Source: Gardnerella vaginalis (lineage in GTDB: Bacteria > Actinomycetota > Actinomycetes > Actinomycetales > Bifidobacteriaceae). From it: a DNA stretch of 64,000 bases. Positions 18,346-26,188 of the stretch are shown one piece after another. The translations under genes and the position numbers were made by a program. Below the pieces are notes generated by a model. It was given only the letters and a program-made list of their open reading frames with translations. It did not search any database and had not been told where the DNA came from. Numbering within the stretch: the stretch's first letter is position 1; each line of letters opens with the position of its first letter. The stretch covers positions 1 through 64,000 of the forward strand of contig NZ_KQ956870.1 of the NCBI RefSeq assembly GCF_001546485.1. Reading direction: 5' to 3'.

Positions 18346-19430
18346 TACGTATGAGTCGAAAACAAACTGCACCAAAGCAAAAGCGTTTGCCTCAGGAACA
18401 TACTGCAGTCATGTTTGAGAATCATGTAAAACTGCTATCTAAGGCAGTAGATGCTCGTGCTAATACTTACAAGCGATCAGTTTCAGCATCGAAGCCAGTA
18501 CGCTTACTCCTGTCCAAACCTGCGCAAGAAGTTCGTCGTAAAATAGAGTTCCTTGATCAGCGAATTGATTTACCTATTGCCCGTAGAGCATTAGGACTTC
18601 TAGAAGGCGAACATCCTTCGCATCGTCGTTTTGGCACTGGTGATGTTATTGATGTTCATGCTTGGCAGCCAGGCGATGAAGCGCGCATGATGAATTGGTC
18701 TGCTAGTGCTCGAACAGGGCAGCCTATGGTTTCTTCACGCGAACGTACTTCATCTTCTCATACTTGGATTGTTTGCGACGCAAGTATCCATATGAATGGT
18801 TCCTGCAATAGTGAAGAAAGTTTATATGAAGTTGCTGCAAATGTTGCCTGTTTTTTCGCATCACTAAGTTTGAAGCGGCATGATGCGGTTTCGTTACTAT
18901 TCGGAGATGGTAACAATATCACTACTGTGCCTACTGCGCGTAATCTTTCTGATTTTGAACGTAAACTTGATAGTACTTTGCTTCACACTCGGCATCACAT
19001 GCGCGATATTGATCCACTCATCACTGCAATAAAAAAGATTACGGATAGTAACAGTCTTATAGTGCTTATTACTGATGATTACGCTTTACAGGCACATCAT
19101 ACTGAATCTTTGCGTAAAATTACTCAACATCACAAACTCATAGTTATTACTATTTCGCCAATAAATTCTTTTGACAGCGAGCGAAATATGGCAATAAGTG
19201 ATGGCGTTACCTTACGAAAAATTCCAGCATTTTTACGCAATCAATTTGTTATGCAGGAGGTCGAAGCTCGCAGAGATTTACGCATTCATGCGTTATACGA
19301 TATGCTACATGGTGTGCAAGTTTCACTTATTCGAGGATCTTCAAGTCAAGAACTTTTCCATACTGCAGCAAAAACAGTAAGCGGTGCCGGTCATCTTGCC
19401 TCTTCATTGCCTCAGGAGGATGCCCAGTAA
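18342..19430 (+). CDS. DUF58 domain protein
   Basis: A 362-residue protein. The DUF58 core is GEHPSHRRFGTGDVIDVHAWQPGDEARMMNWSASAR, followed by a VWA-like fold (WIVCDASIHMNGS, VLITDDY). Unlike many DUF58 proteins it lacks N-terminal membrane segments, so it is probably cytosolic. DUF58 genes almost always lie beside moxR and encode its likely partner. ATG 18342 overlaps the moxR stop; a second ATG at 18351 is possible. It ends with TAATG shared with the next gene. Confidence 0.88.
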   Translation: MIRMSRKQTAPKQKRLPQEHTAVMFENHVKLLSKAVDARANTYKRSVSASKPVRLLLSKPAQEVRRKIEFLDQRIDLPIARRALGLLEGEHPSHRRFGTGDVIDVHAWQPGDEARMMNWSASARTGQPMVSSRERTSSSHTWIVCDASIHMNGSCNSEESLYEVAANVACFFASLSLKRHDAVSLLFGDGNNITTVPTARNLSDFERKLDSTLLHTRHHMRDIDPLITAIKKITDSNSLIVLITDDYALQAHHTESLRKITQHHKLIVITISPINSFDSERNMAISDGVTLRKIPAFLRNQFVMQEVEARRDLRIHALYDMLHGVQVSLIRGSSSQELFHTAAKTVSGAGHLASSLPQEDAQ

Positions 19431-19963
19431 TGAGAATGGAAGATGTTCAACAGCAATTACATAACGATACCTTGTATGCGAGCATGCTTGGCATTGCTTG
19501 CATCGTACTGCTTATTGCTGGCATCGTGCTGTACTTTTCTTATAAGCGCGCAAAAACTTCATCAGTAAATACGCGAAATGCGATTGATCCTGCGCATGTA
19601 CAACGTGCAAATAAGCAAGCATGGCGTAAGGATATTGACAAAATTGTTGAACAATATCATCAACATAAACTCACTCAAGATCAAGCGTGTGCAAAATTAG
19701 CAGCCGTAGCAAGAACCTATGTTTCACGTATGAGCGGTGAAAATATTCAAACACATACTTTGGGTGACATAACTTCTTTACGCTTAACATGGCGCAATAA
19801 AAAGGGCGCCGACATGTTGCGTCAAACAATTGCCGCGTTATATCCTCCTGAGTTTGCTGATTACAAAGACAATGAACAAGCGCGTAATACGAGTGTTGAA
19901 CAAGCTGCAGAATGGGTTTTAGTATTGCTTGAGGGGTGGCAAACGAAGGGACAACGCGTATGA
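19430..19963 (+). CDS. single-pass membrane protein of the MoxR/VWA operon
   Basis: A 177-residue protein with one membrane segment (about residues 18-40) and a basic helical cytosolic domain. It starts in the TAATG overlap with the DUF58 gene and ends in an ATGA overlap with the next gene. Position and layout match the small DUF4381-like protein usually found here in moxR operons, although the sequence match is only suggestive. It probably links the ATPase and VWA partners at the membrane. Confidence 0.7.
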   Translation: MRMEDVQQQLHNDTLYASMLGIACIVLLIAGIVLYFSYKRAKTSSVNTRNAIDPAHVQRANKQAWRKDIDKIVEQYHQHKLTQDQACAKLAAVARTYVSRMSGENIQTHTLGDITSLRLTWRNKKGADMLRQTIAALYPPEFADYKDNEQARNTSVEQAAEWVLVLLEGWQTKGQRV

Positions 19964-21096
19964 GTAGGAACGTGTGGGAAACAGTATGGCCTTGGAGATG
20001 GCAATGGCCTTTACTTTTTGCCTTGGGTGTACTTACTTGCGTCACAATCCTAGTTGTTGTGCTTATTGTTGATAGTATTCGTCAGCATATGTTGAAAAAA
20101 CAATACCAGAATCTTCATCATACTGTAACGCAAAAATTTTATACTTTTACGTTAGATGATGATTTACAAGGTGCAGTCGCTAGTCATTCATGGTATATGT
20201 GGCGTATGTTAAACCGGTTTGCTGCATCAGCACTCGTGTTTTCAATATTGGGTTCACTGGCTGTTGCTGCTAGACCATCTCGAGTATTTAATGCTAACGA
20301 GCAAGTAAGCTCCAGAGATATTGTGTTGTGTTTAGACGTTTCTGGTTCTGCTTTGCCGTACGATCGCGAAGTGCTTCAAGCGTATCTTAATTTTATTGAG
20401 CATTTTCAAGGCGAGCGAATTGGTTTAAGTATTTTTAATTCGACTTCCAGAACTGTTTTTCCACTTACAGACGATTACCGCTTAGCTAAAAAACAGTTAC
20501 AGTATGCTGCTAATTTGCTGGGCGGAGTGCAATCGCAAAATCGTATTGATCATTTACAGCAACGCCAATATCAAGAGATTTCAGACTGGCTTGAGGGTAC
20601 ACAAAATCGCAAAAATGCAACTTCTCTTATTGGAGATGGTTTAGTAAGTTGTGCTGCAATGCTCCCGGGCTTTATTTATGGAGCTGCACACAACACTCAT
20701 AAGGCACCGAATCGTTTTAATAGAAGCGCTTCGATTGTATTAGCAACCGATAATGTGGTTTCTGGGAAACAAACATATTCACTCAAACAAGCATTGGATT
20801 TAACAAAGCAAGCACGAATCAGTGTTGACGGATTATATTCAGGAGCTCCTCAGAATGAACATGATGATACTACGCTTGAGATGAAACAGCTGATTGAATC
20901 ACATGGTGGAATGTTTCTTGCACAGCATGATACTGATTCTGTACTTAATCTCGTTAAAGAAATTGAGCAACGTCACACTATTACACCACAAAATACTGCG
21001 CAATCTGCATTTAGCGATGACCCAGGCCTGTGGGTTCTTCTTACAACAGTAAGCGTTGTCATATGGTTAGCTCTTGCGAAGAGGATGAAGCGATGA
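19960..21096 (+). CDS. VWA domain membrane protein (first)
   Basis: A 378-residue protein with a membrane segment near the N-terminus (about 15-40), a second near 85-105, a VWA domain with MIDAS-type DVSGS (about 122-130), and a C-terminal anchor (about 345-372). The expected topology holds the VWA domain outside between membrane anchors, as in BatA-type proteins. MIDAS DxSxS is intact, so metal-dependent binding is likely. Its start is set by the ATGA overlap; the frame extends upstream to 19936. Partner of the MoxR ATPase by context. Confidence 0.85.
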   Translation: MSRNVWETVWPWRWQWPLLFALGVLTCVTILVVVLIVDSIRQHMLKKQYQNLHHTVTQKFYTFTLDDDLQGAVASHSWYMWRMLNRFAASALVFSILGSLAVAARPSRVFNANEQVSSRDIVLCLDVSGSALPYDREVLQAYLNFIEHFQGERIGLSIFNSTSRTVFPLTDDYRLAKKQLQYAANLLGGVQSQNRIDHLQQRQYQEISDWLEGTQNRKNATSLIGDGLVSCAAMLPGFIYGAAHNTHKAPNRFNRSASIVLATDNVVSGKQTYSLKQALDLTKQARISVDGLYSGAPQNEHDDTTLEMKQLIESHGGMFLAQHDTDSVLNLVKEIEQRHTITPQNTAQSAFSDDPGLWVLLTTVSVVIWLALAKRMKR

Positions 21097-22205
21097 TTTC
21101 TCAACTATGTTCTTCTACCCTACTGTCAGCATTTGGCAAGATTATTGCTGCTGATACTTCTCAAGCAGGTCAGCTTGTGTTTGCTCCTTCTTACGGATGG
21201 ATTGTTGCAGCTATTGCTGTAGTAATTGTGCTTATAGCAATGGTTTTGGAAATTGTTCCTTTGCATAAAAATTCTACATACACCGATGAAACTATTGGTA
21301 TGAGATTACGTCGTATTGGCATATGTTTTATACTCATAATTTGCATACTCTCCCCGAGTATTATGCGCGCTACTTTACAGCGTGCAGTGAATGCAACAAA
21401 CGTGATTATTGCACTTGATATCACAGGCTCTATGCGTGCTGAAGATGCTAACTATGCACAGAAAGAAAAAATAAAAAGAATAGAAGCAGCACAAAATATT
21501 ATTCATAACATCACACAATCGTATGCTCACGCAAGTTTTGCTGCTCTCTCGTTTGGAACGTCAACTTCAGTTGACGTTCCATTAACACCAGATGCAAGAG
21601 CAGTGACCAATTGGATTGACACTTTACGAACAGAACCAACAAGTATTGCCACAGGAACTAGTCTTGACGCTCCAATAGATCAAACTTTACTGACAGCAAA
21701 AGCTATCCATGACGCTCACCCAGATGACACAACAGTTTTATATATTCTTAGTGACGGCGAAGAAACTACGCAACGCAAACGACGCACATTCTCATCTCTG
21801 AGAGCTTATATTACCCACGCTTTTGTTATAGGTATCGGCTCAGCACAAGGCGCGCGCATACCATTGGAACTCACTCAATTAGAAATCGACGAAAATTTAA
21901 AAAATAGTTCCTCGACAAAATGGGTTATTGATCCTGCTACCGGCAAGCCTGGTATTTCCAAACTCGATGAAAAAAATTTGCGCAATATAGCCGATGAACT
22001 GAGCGGCAAATATATGCACGCAACATTACATAAGACTTTTGGAGCAGAAGCAAAACCAATTCTTTCCCATCAATGGCGTATGAACGAAACAGCTAAACCA
22101 CGTTTACGCCCAGAACCAATCATCTGGCCATTCGCACTTATCGCTGCAATACTACTTATCTGGGAATTAATGGCTTGGTTCATTACATCAAGGAAATTAG
22201 TATGA
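21093..22205 (+). CDS. VWA domain membrane protein (second)
   Basis: A 370-residue BatA/BatB-like protein. Membrane segments lie near residues 35-55 and 75-95, then the VWA domain with MIDAS motif DITGSM (about 112-117) and downstream TGTSLDAPI and LSDGEE, and a C-terminal anchor (about 340-360). The complete MIDAS suggests a working metal site. It starts within the stop of the first VWA gene (ATGA) and ends the same way with the next gene, so the two VWA proteins are probably made in matched amounts. Confidence 0.88.
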   Translation: MISQLCSSTLLSAFGKIIAADTSQAGQLVFAPSYGWIVAAIAVVIVLIAMVLEIVPLHKNSTYTDETIGMRLRRIGICFILIICILSPSIMRATLQRAVNATNVIIALDITGSMRAEDANYAQKEKIKRIEAAQNIIHNITQSYAHASFAALSFGTSTSVDVPLTPDARAVTNWIDTLRTEPTSIATGTSLDAPIDQTLLTAKAIHDAHPDDTTVLYILSDGEETTQRKRRTFSSLRAYITHAFVIGIGSAQGARIPLELTQLEIDENLKNSSSTKWVIDPATGKPGISKLDEKNLRNIADELSGKYMHATLHKTFGAEAKPILSHQWRMNETAKPRLRPEPIIWPFALIAAILLIWELMAWFITSRKLV

Positions 22206-22768
22206 AGCACATAATTACCAAAAAAACAACACGTATTGTTACCATAATTTGCTTGCTTGCTGCCATTGCAATTGCATACTGCACTATTACTAACTGGCGT
22301 TCAGAATACTCATACAACGCTGCAACAAATAGTCTTATTGCAAATATGAAAGCAGCAAATAGTATTGATAGTGATAAAAATATATTACTCACTCAACAGC
22401 AGCAAACAGACGCTCAATTCAACGACGCGCGCTCGCAATACGCTATTTTACTTCCTCAACTCCGAAATAGCATTAACCATAATGCAGAAATATCGCATCA
22501 ATTCACTGAAACATTAAAGAAAAAAGTACGTAATAAGCCCACTTCTTCTCCAGCGAAGAAAAGCAAATCACAAAATCACGCTAACTCGAAGAACAATAAT
22601 CAATCCGAGCCAACAAAACCACAGCTAAATACTACTCAACGCAATAAAGTAGAAAACCTACTGCAACAAAATAATCACGTTAACTCACAATCTTCTCAAG
22701 ATCAGCAAGAACAAGAAAAAACAACCAAACGTACGACTACCGGCGATAACAGCAATAAGCCCTGGTAA
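22202..22768 (+). CDS. membrane-anchored Gln/Asn-rich protein
   Basis: A 188-residue protein with a basic N-terminus and one membrane segment (about residues 10-28). The rest is polar; the last 90 residues are a low-complexity Gln/Asn/Lys/Ser tail. It is the last gene of the MoxR/VWA operon (ATGA overlap with the second VWA gene). I recognise no family. The position suggests a BatC-like accessory role, but there are no visible TPR motifs. Confidence 0.65.
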   Translation: MKHIITKKTTRIVTIICLLAAIAIAYCTITNWRSEYSYNAATNSLIANMKAANSIDSDKNILLTQQQQTDAQFNDARSQYAILLPQLRNSINHNAEISHQFTETLKKKVRNKPTSSPAKKSKSQNHANSKNNNQSEPTKPQLNTTQRNKVENLLQQNNHVNSQSSQDQQEQEKTTKRTTTGDNSNKPW

Positions 22769-22833
22769 TAGCTTTTAACCACATTGCTTGTTCTGTAGTG
22801 ACTTTGCTGCAATAAACGTGTGTAATACGTATT

Positions 22834-23022
22834 ATGCAAACATATTATGAATGGCAATGGCTCATACAGCGCACGCAACAGTGCGCTCGCTGCATTCTCG
22901 CTGAGTCTGCAGCATCAAGATTAGAAGATTGGCAGGGGCTGGCTGCTGAGTATTTTCGACAAAATATGGTTGATCTTGCTCAACAAGCATACGCACTTTA
23001 CGACGTTCGTGGAGGAATATAG
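22834..23022 (+). CDS. small WXG100-like protein
   Basis: A 62-residue helical protein with a W-x-G motif (LEDWQGLAAEYF, about residues 31-42), shorter than a standard WXG100 protein. It lies one base ahead of the lipase-like gene's ATG, and its last codons carry that gene's ribosome binding site (GGAGG), so the two are coupled. It could be the dimer partner of the hydrolase's helical N-terminus. Small size limits certainty. Confidence 0.6.
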   Translation: MQTYYEWQWLIQRTQQCARCILAESAASRLEDWQGLAAEYFRQNMVDLAQQAYALYDVRGGI

Positions 23023-23023
23023 T

Positions 23024-24673
23024 ATGCCTTGGAAAGTTCAATCATCAATTGTCGGCGGTAGATCGCTGAGTGTAGCAAAAAGTCAAGCGTACAGTAGTGA
23101 AGCGAGAAAACTTTGTTCTCTTGCTAATGAATTTTCTTCGCTTGGTGCATCTTGGCAGCATGCAGCAATGATTATTGCTCAACAAACATCTGTTTTTCAG
23201 CGATCTGCTAATAAAACAGTTTGGCAATATGAATCTTCACCTTTTGCAAAACAAGCTAGTCGATGTGCATTAACCTCAAACATGTGTACGCACTATGCTC
23301 GAAAATGTCAGCATTTGTCGCAGCGTTTACAGGAACTTGCTTCACTTATCGTAAGAGCAAACAGTTTATATGGAGATGCCGAATTACGCGCAAAAGAAAA
23401 TTTTGACAATCAAATTGCATTACTGACTTCAGTTATGCCTTTTACATCTATACCATTTTTTGCTGGAGCTGCACTCGCTGCTCTGGATGATGCAAAACAG
23501 CATACTGGATTTGAACATGTTGCTCAATGGTCACGTGCAACTCAATCAGTACAACAAGGAACTATTCGTGGGTTAGCTCAACATATGATGCTTAATCCTG
23601 TTACTGGTTTACCAATATTTGCTTTAGGTGTCATACAAAGTAGCCGCAACCATCATTCTTCAACAAAAGGTAGATTTAATAAGGTTCATACTAATTTTTT
23701 GCGCTCTATGACACATCATTTCCAATCACCAGTACCGTTTGTTTCAAGTGCATTTAGTTTAATCTCTGCACCAATAAATAATCACATGCAAGGCAATACT
23801 TTACGTGTTCATCGCATAAGCCAGCCTTGGAGAAAACCTGCTTTCGTGTTGCCTAGAAAAGGTCGCAATCTTCGTGAGACTCTTGACAATTTAACGGAAT
23901 TGGGCAGTGGTCATTTAGGAGTTCGCCCTCCTCTTGCTAATCCAGATGCTGCAACTATTGCCATTCAGCGCTTTAAACGAGCTGATGGACGTACTTCATG
24001 GTTAGTTATTATACCTGGAACTGATGGTAAAGCACATTCACCATTTGGTTGGGAACAGAACGCCGAAGTTATGAGTCACTCACCTCTTACTAGGAAACAA
24101 GCCGATAGTACCCGTATGGTTCTTGAAGCGATGAAACGTTCTGGCATCCAGCGCAAAGACCCAGTAGCTCTAGTTGGACATTCACAAGGAGGCATTGTGG
24201 CAGCGAGTATTGCAAGCGATTACGCAAAACAGTATAACATTCAACATGTTGTTACTGCAGGCTCTCCTATTGCTAATCATCCTATTCCCCAACATACTTG
24301 GGTTACGAGTATAGAAATGGAAGATGAGCTAGTACCTTCTCTTGATGGGAAAGAAAATCCTCGTAGGAACAATTGGGTTACTATTCATGGACGCGCGTCA
24401 CATGTTCGAAAAACTCAACGACCTTTACCTCCTGGAGTGACACGATTTTCTGGGAGCATGTATTCGCGACGAAAATTTGATAATACCGGTATTCTGGTCA
24501 ATGATGTTCCCGAAGAAGGCACATTAACTCATGATCTTCATTACCATACTGCAGCTTACGAGGACGCATTACAATTAGGTTCTCAAAGTGTCCGTAGACA
24601 AGATCAACATTTTCAGAAGATTATTGATGGCGAATTACAAAGTACGACACTATGGCAAGGAGTAATGCAGTAA
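23024..24673 (+). CDS. alpha/beta hydrolase with WXG-like helical N-terminus
   Basis: A 549-residue protein. Residues 1-130 are helical with a C-terminal Y-x-x-x-E (LYGDAE), much like the end of the WXG100 protein at 13367. The C-terminal third is a lipase-like alpha/beta hydrolase: nucleophile Ser in GHSQGG (near 387), Asp in MEDELVP (near 434) and His in HDLHYHT (near 505) can form the triad. There is no classical signal peptide. By architecture it could be a type VII secreted lipase or esterase. ATG 23024 has GGAGGAAT upstream. The substrate is unknown. Confidence 0.7.
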   Translation: MPWKVQSSIVGGRSLSVAKSQAYSSEARKLCSLANEFSSLGASWQHAAMIIAQQTSVFQRSANKTVWQYESSPFAKQASRCALTSNMCTHYARKCQHLSQRLQELASLIVRANSLYGDAELRAKENFDNQIALLTSVMPFTSIPFFAGAALAALDDAKQHTGFEHVAQWSRATQSVQQGTIRGLAQHMMLNPVTGLPIFALGVIQSSRNHHSSTKGRFNKVHTNFLRSMTHHFQSPVPFVSSAFSLISAPINNHMQGNTLRVHRISQPWRKPAFVLPRKGRNLRETLDNLTELGSGHLGVRPPLANPDAATIAIQRFKRADGRTSWLVIIPGTDGKAHSPFGWEQNAEVMSHSPLTRKQADSTRMVLEAMKRSGIQRKDPVALVGHSQGGIVAASIASDYAKQYNIQHVVTAGSPIANHPIPQHTWVTSIEMEDELVPSLDGKENPRRNNWVTIHGRASHVRKTQRPLPPGVTRFSGSMYSRRKFDNTGILVNDVPEEGTLTHDLHYHTAAYEDALQLGSQSVRRQDQHFQKIIDGELQSTTLWQGVMQ

Positions 24674-24730
24674 AGCTACGCAATTGCACCAAAATCCTAC
24701 TCATTCGCAGCATGATGTAACCTTGCAAGT

Positions 24731-26173
24731 ATGAAGCTTACTGATATTTCTCCTGCAATAGCTCTGACTCCTCTTGATGGTCGTTATCATCATCAAACTT
24801 CAGCACTCGTCGAGTATTTAAGCGAACCTGCGCTTAATCGTGAACGCATGCGCGTTGAAGTTGAGTGGATGATTCTTCTCACTAATGGTTATGAGGCGAA
24901 TCAATGGCAGCCGATTGTTAAAGGTGTTCAGCCGCTCACGGATGAAGAGTGCAAGTATCTCCGTGCTATCCCTGAGAATTTTGATGCTGATGGTATTGCT
25001 CGTCACGCTGCGCATGAAGCAGTAACACATCATGACGTAAAAGCAGTAGAATACTATATCGATGATGCATTAGATGATGCGGAACATAAGTTAGGACATA
25101 GCACCCAGCTATCATCTTTGAAGACACTAGTACATTTCTCTTGTACAAGTGAAGATATTAATAATCTTTCTATTGCTCGCTGCGTGAAAGATGCTGTAGC
25201 TCATGTGTATCGTCCAAATCTAGAAGCGATTGTTCATTATCTAGTGGAACATGCACAACAGTATCGTGACTTACCTATGCTTTCTTTAACTCATGGTCAG
25301 CCGGCTACACCAACGACTTTAGGTAAAGAACTCGCAGTATTCGCATACCGTTTGAAGCGTCAACTTCATCATCTCGACAATCAAGAGTATTTAGGCAAAC
25401 TTAATGGTGCTACTGGTACTTTTGGTGCACACCTAGCAGCTTTCCCAGAAGTTGATTGGATTAGTGTTTCTCAAGAATTTGTTGAGAAACGTATGGGTCT
25501 TCAATGGAATCCTTTAACTACACAAATTGAAAGCCACGATTGGCAAGCAGAATTGTATAGCACAGTAAGTCACATAAACCATATCTTGCATAATCTTGCA
25601 GTTGACGTGTGGATGTATATTTCTCGTGGCATTTTTGTGCAAGTTCCTGTAAAAGGTGCTACTGGTTCTTCTACCATGCCGCATAAAGTTAATCCTATTC
25701 GTTTCGAGAACGCCGAAGCTAATCTTGAAATTTCGTGTTCACTATTCGACACTTTGTGTGCAACACTTACAGAAAGCCGCTGGCAGCGTGATCTAACAGA
25801 CTCGACTACGCAACGTAATGTTGGTTCTGCATTCGGTTATGCGCTTCTTGCTTTAAACAATCTCTTAGGTGGATTGCAATCTATTCACCCTAATACTGAT
25901 TTTATGGCTCAGGAGTTGGATGCTAATTGGGAAGTTCTTGGCGAACCAATTCAGACTGCTATGCGCGCTGAAGAAATTGCTGGTGTACCCGGCATGGAAC
26001 GACCATACGAACAAGTGAAAGAGTTGATGCGGGGACATCATATTTCGCAGCAAGATGTAGAATCCTTCATTGCTTCTCGCGCTTTTGATGCAACCACTTC
26101 AGCTAGATTGCAAGCAATGACTCCGGCTTCTTACACTGGCTTTGCTTCACGATTGGTGGATTTTGTTCAATAA
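24731..26173 (+). CDS. purB: adenylosuccinate lyase
   Basis: A 480-residue fumarase/aspartase-superfamily enzyme of the PurB group, acting twice in purine synthesis (SAICAR to AICAR plus fumarate; adenylosuccinate to AMP plus fumarate). The opening ALTPLDGRYHHQTSALVEY, HFSCTSEDINNLS, LTHGQPATPTTLGKE and the signature GSSTMPHKVNPIRFEN are present, so it belongs to the longer E. coli-like PurB type. It lies 57 bp after the hydrolase gene and 15 bp before the flippase-like gene. Confidence 0.97.
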   Translation: MKLTDISPAIALTPLDGRYHHQTSALVEYLSEPALNRERMRVEVEWMILLTNGYEANQWQPIVKGVQPLTDEECKYLRAIPENFDADGIARHAAHEAVTHHDVKAVEYYIDDALDDAEHKLGHSTQLSSLKTLVHFSCTSEDINNLSIARCVKDAVAHVYRPNLEAIVHYLVEHAQQYRDLPMLSLTHGQPATPTTLGKELAVFAYRLKRQLHHLDNQEYLGKLNGATGTFGAHLAAFPEVDWISVSQEFVEKRMGLQWNPLTTQIESHDWQAELYSTVSHINHILHNLAVDVWMYISRGIFVQVPVKGATGSSTMPHKVNPIRFENAEANLEISCSLFDTLCATLTESRWQRDLTDSTTQRNVGSAFGYALLALNNLLGGLQSIHPNTDFMAQELDANWEVLGEPIQTAMRAEEIAGVPGMERPYEQVKELMRGHHISQQDVESFIASRAFDATTSARLQAMTPASYTGFASRLVDFVQ

Positions 26174-26188
26174 GTAGACGGTAGCGTT

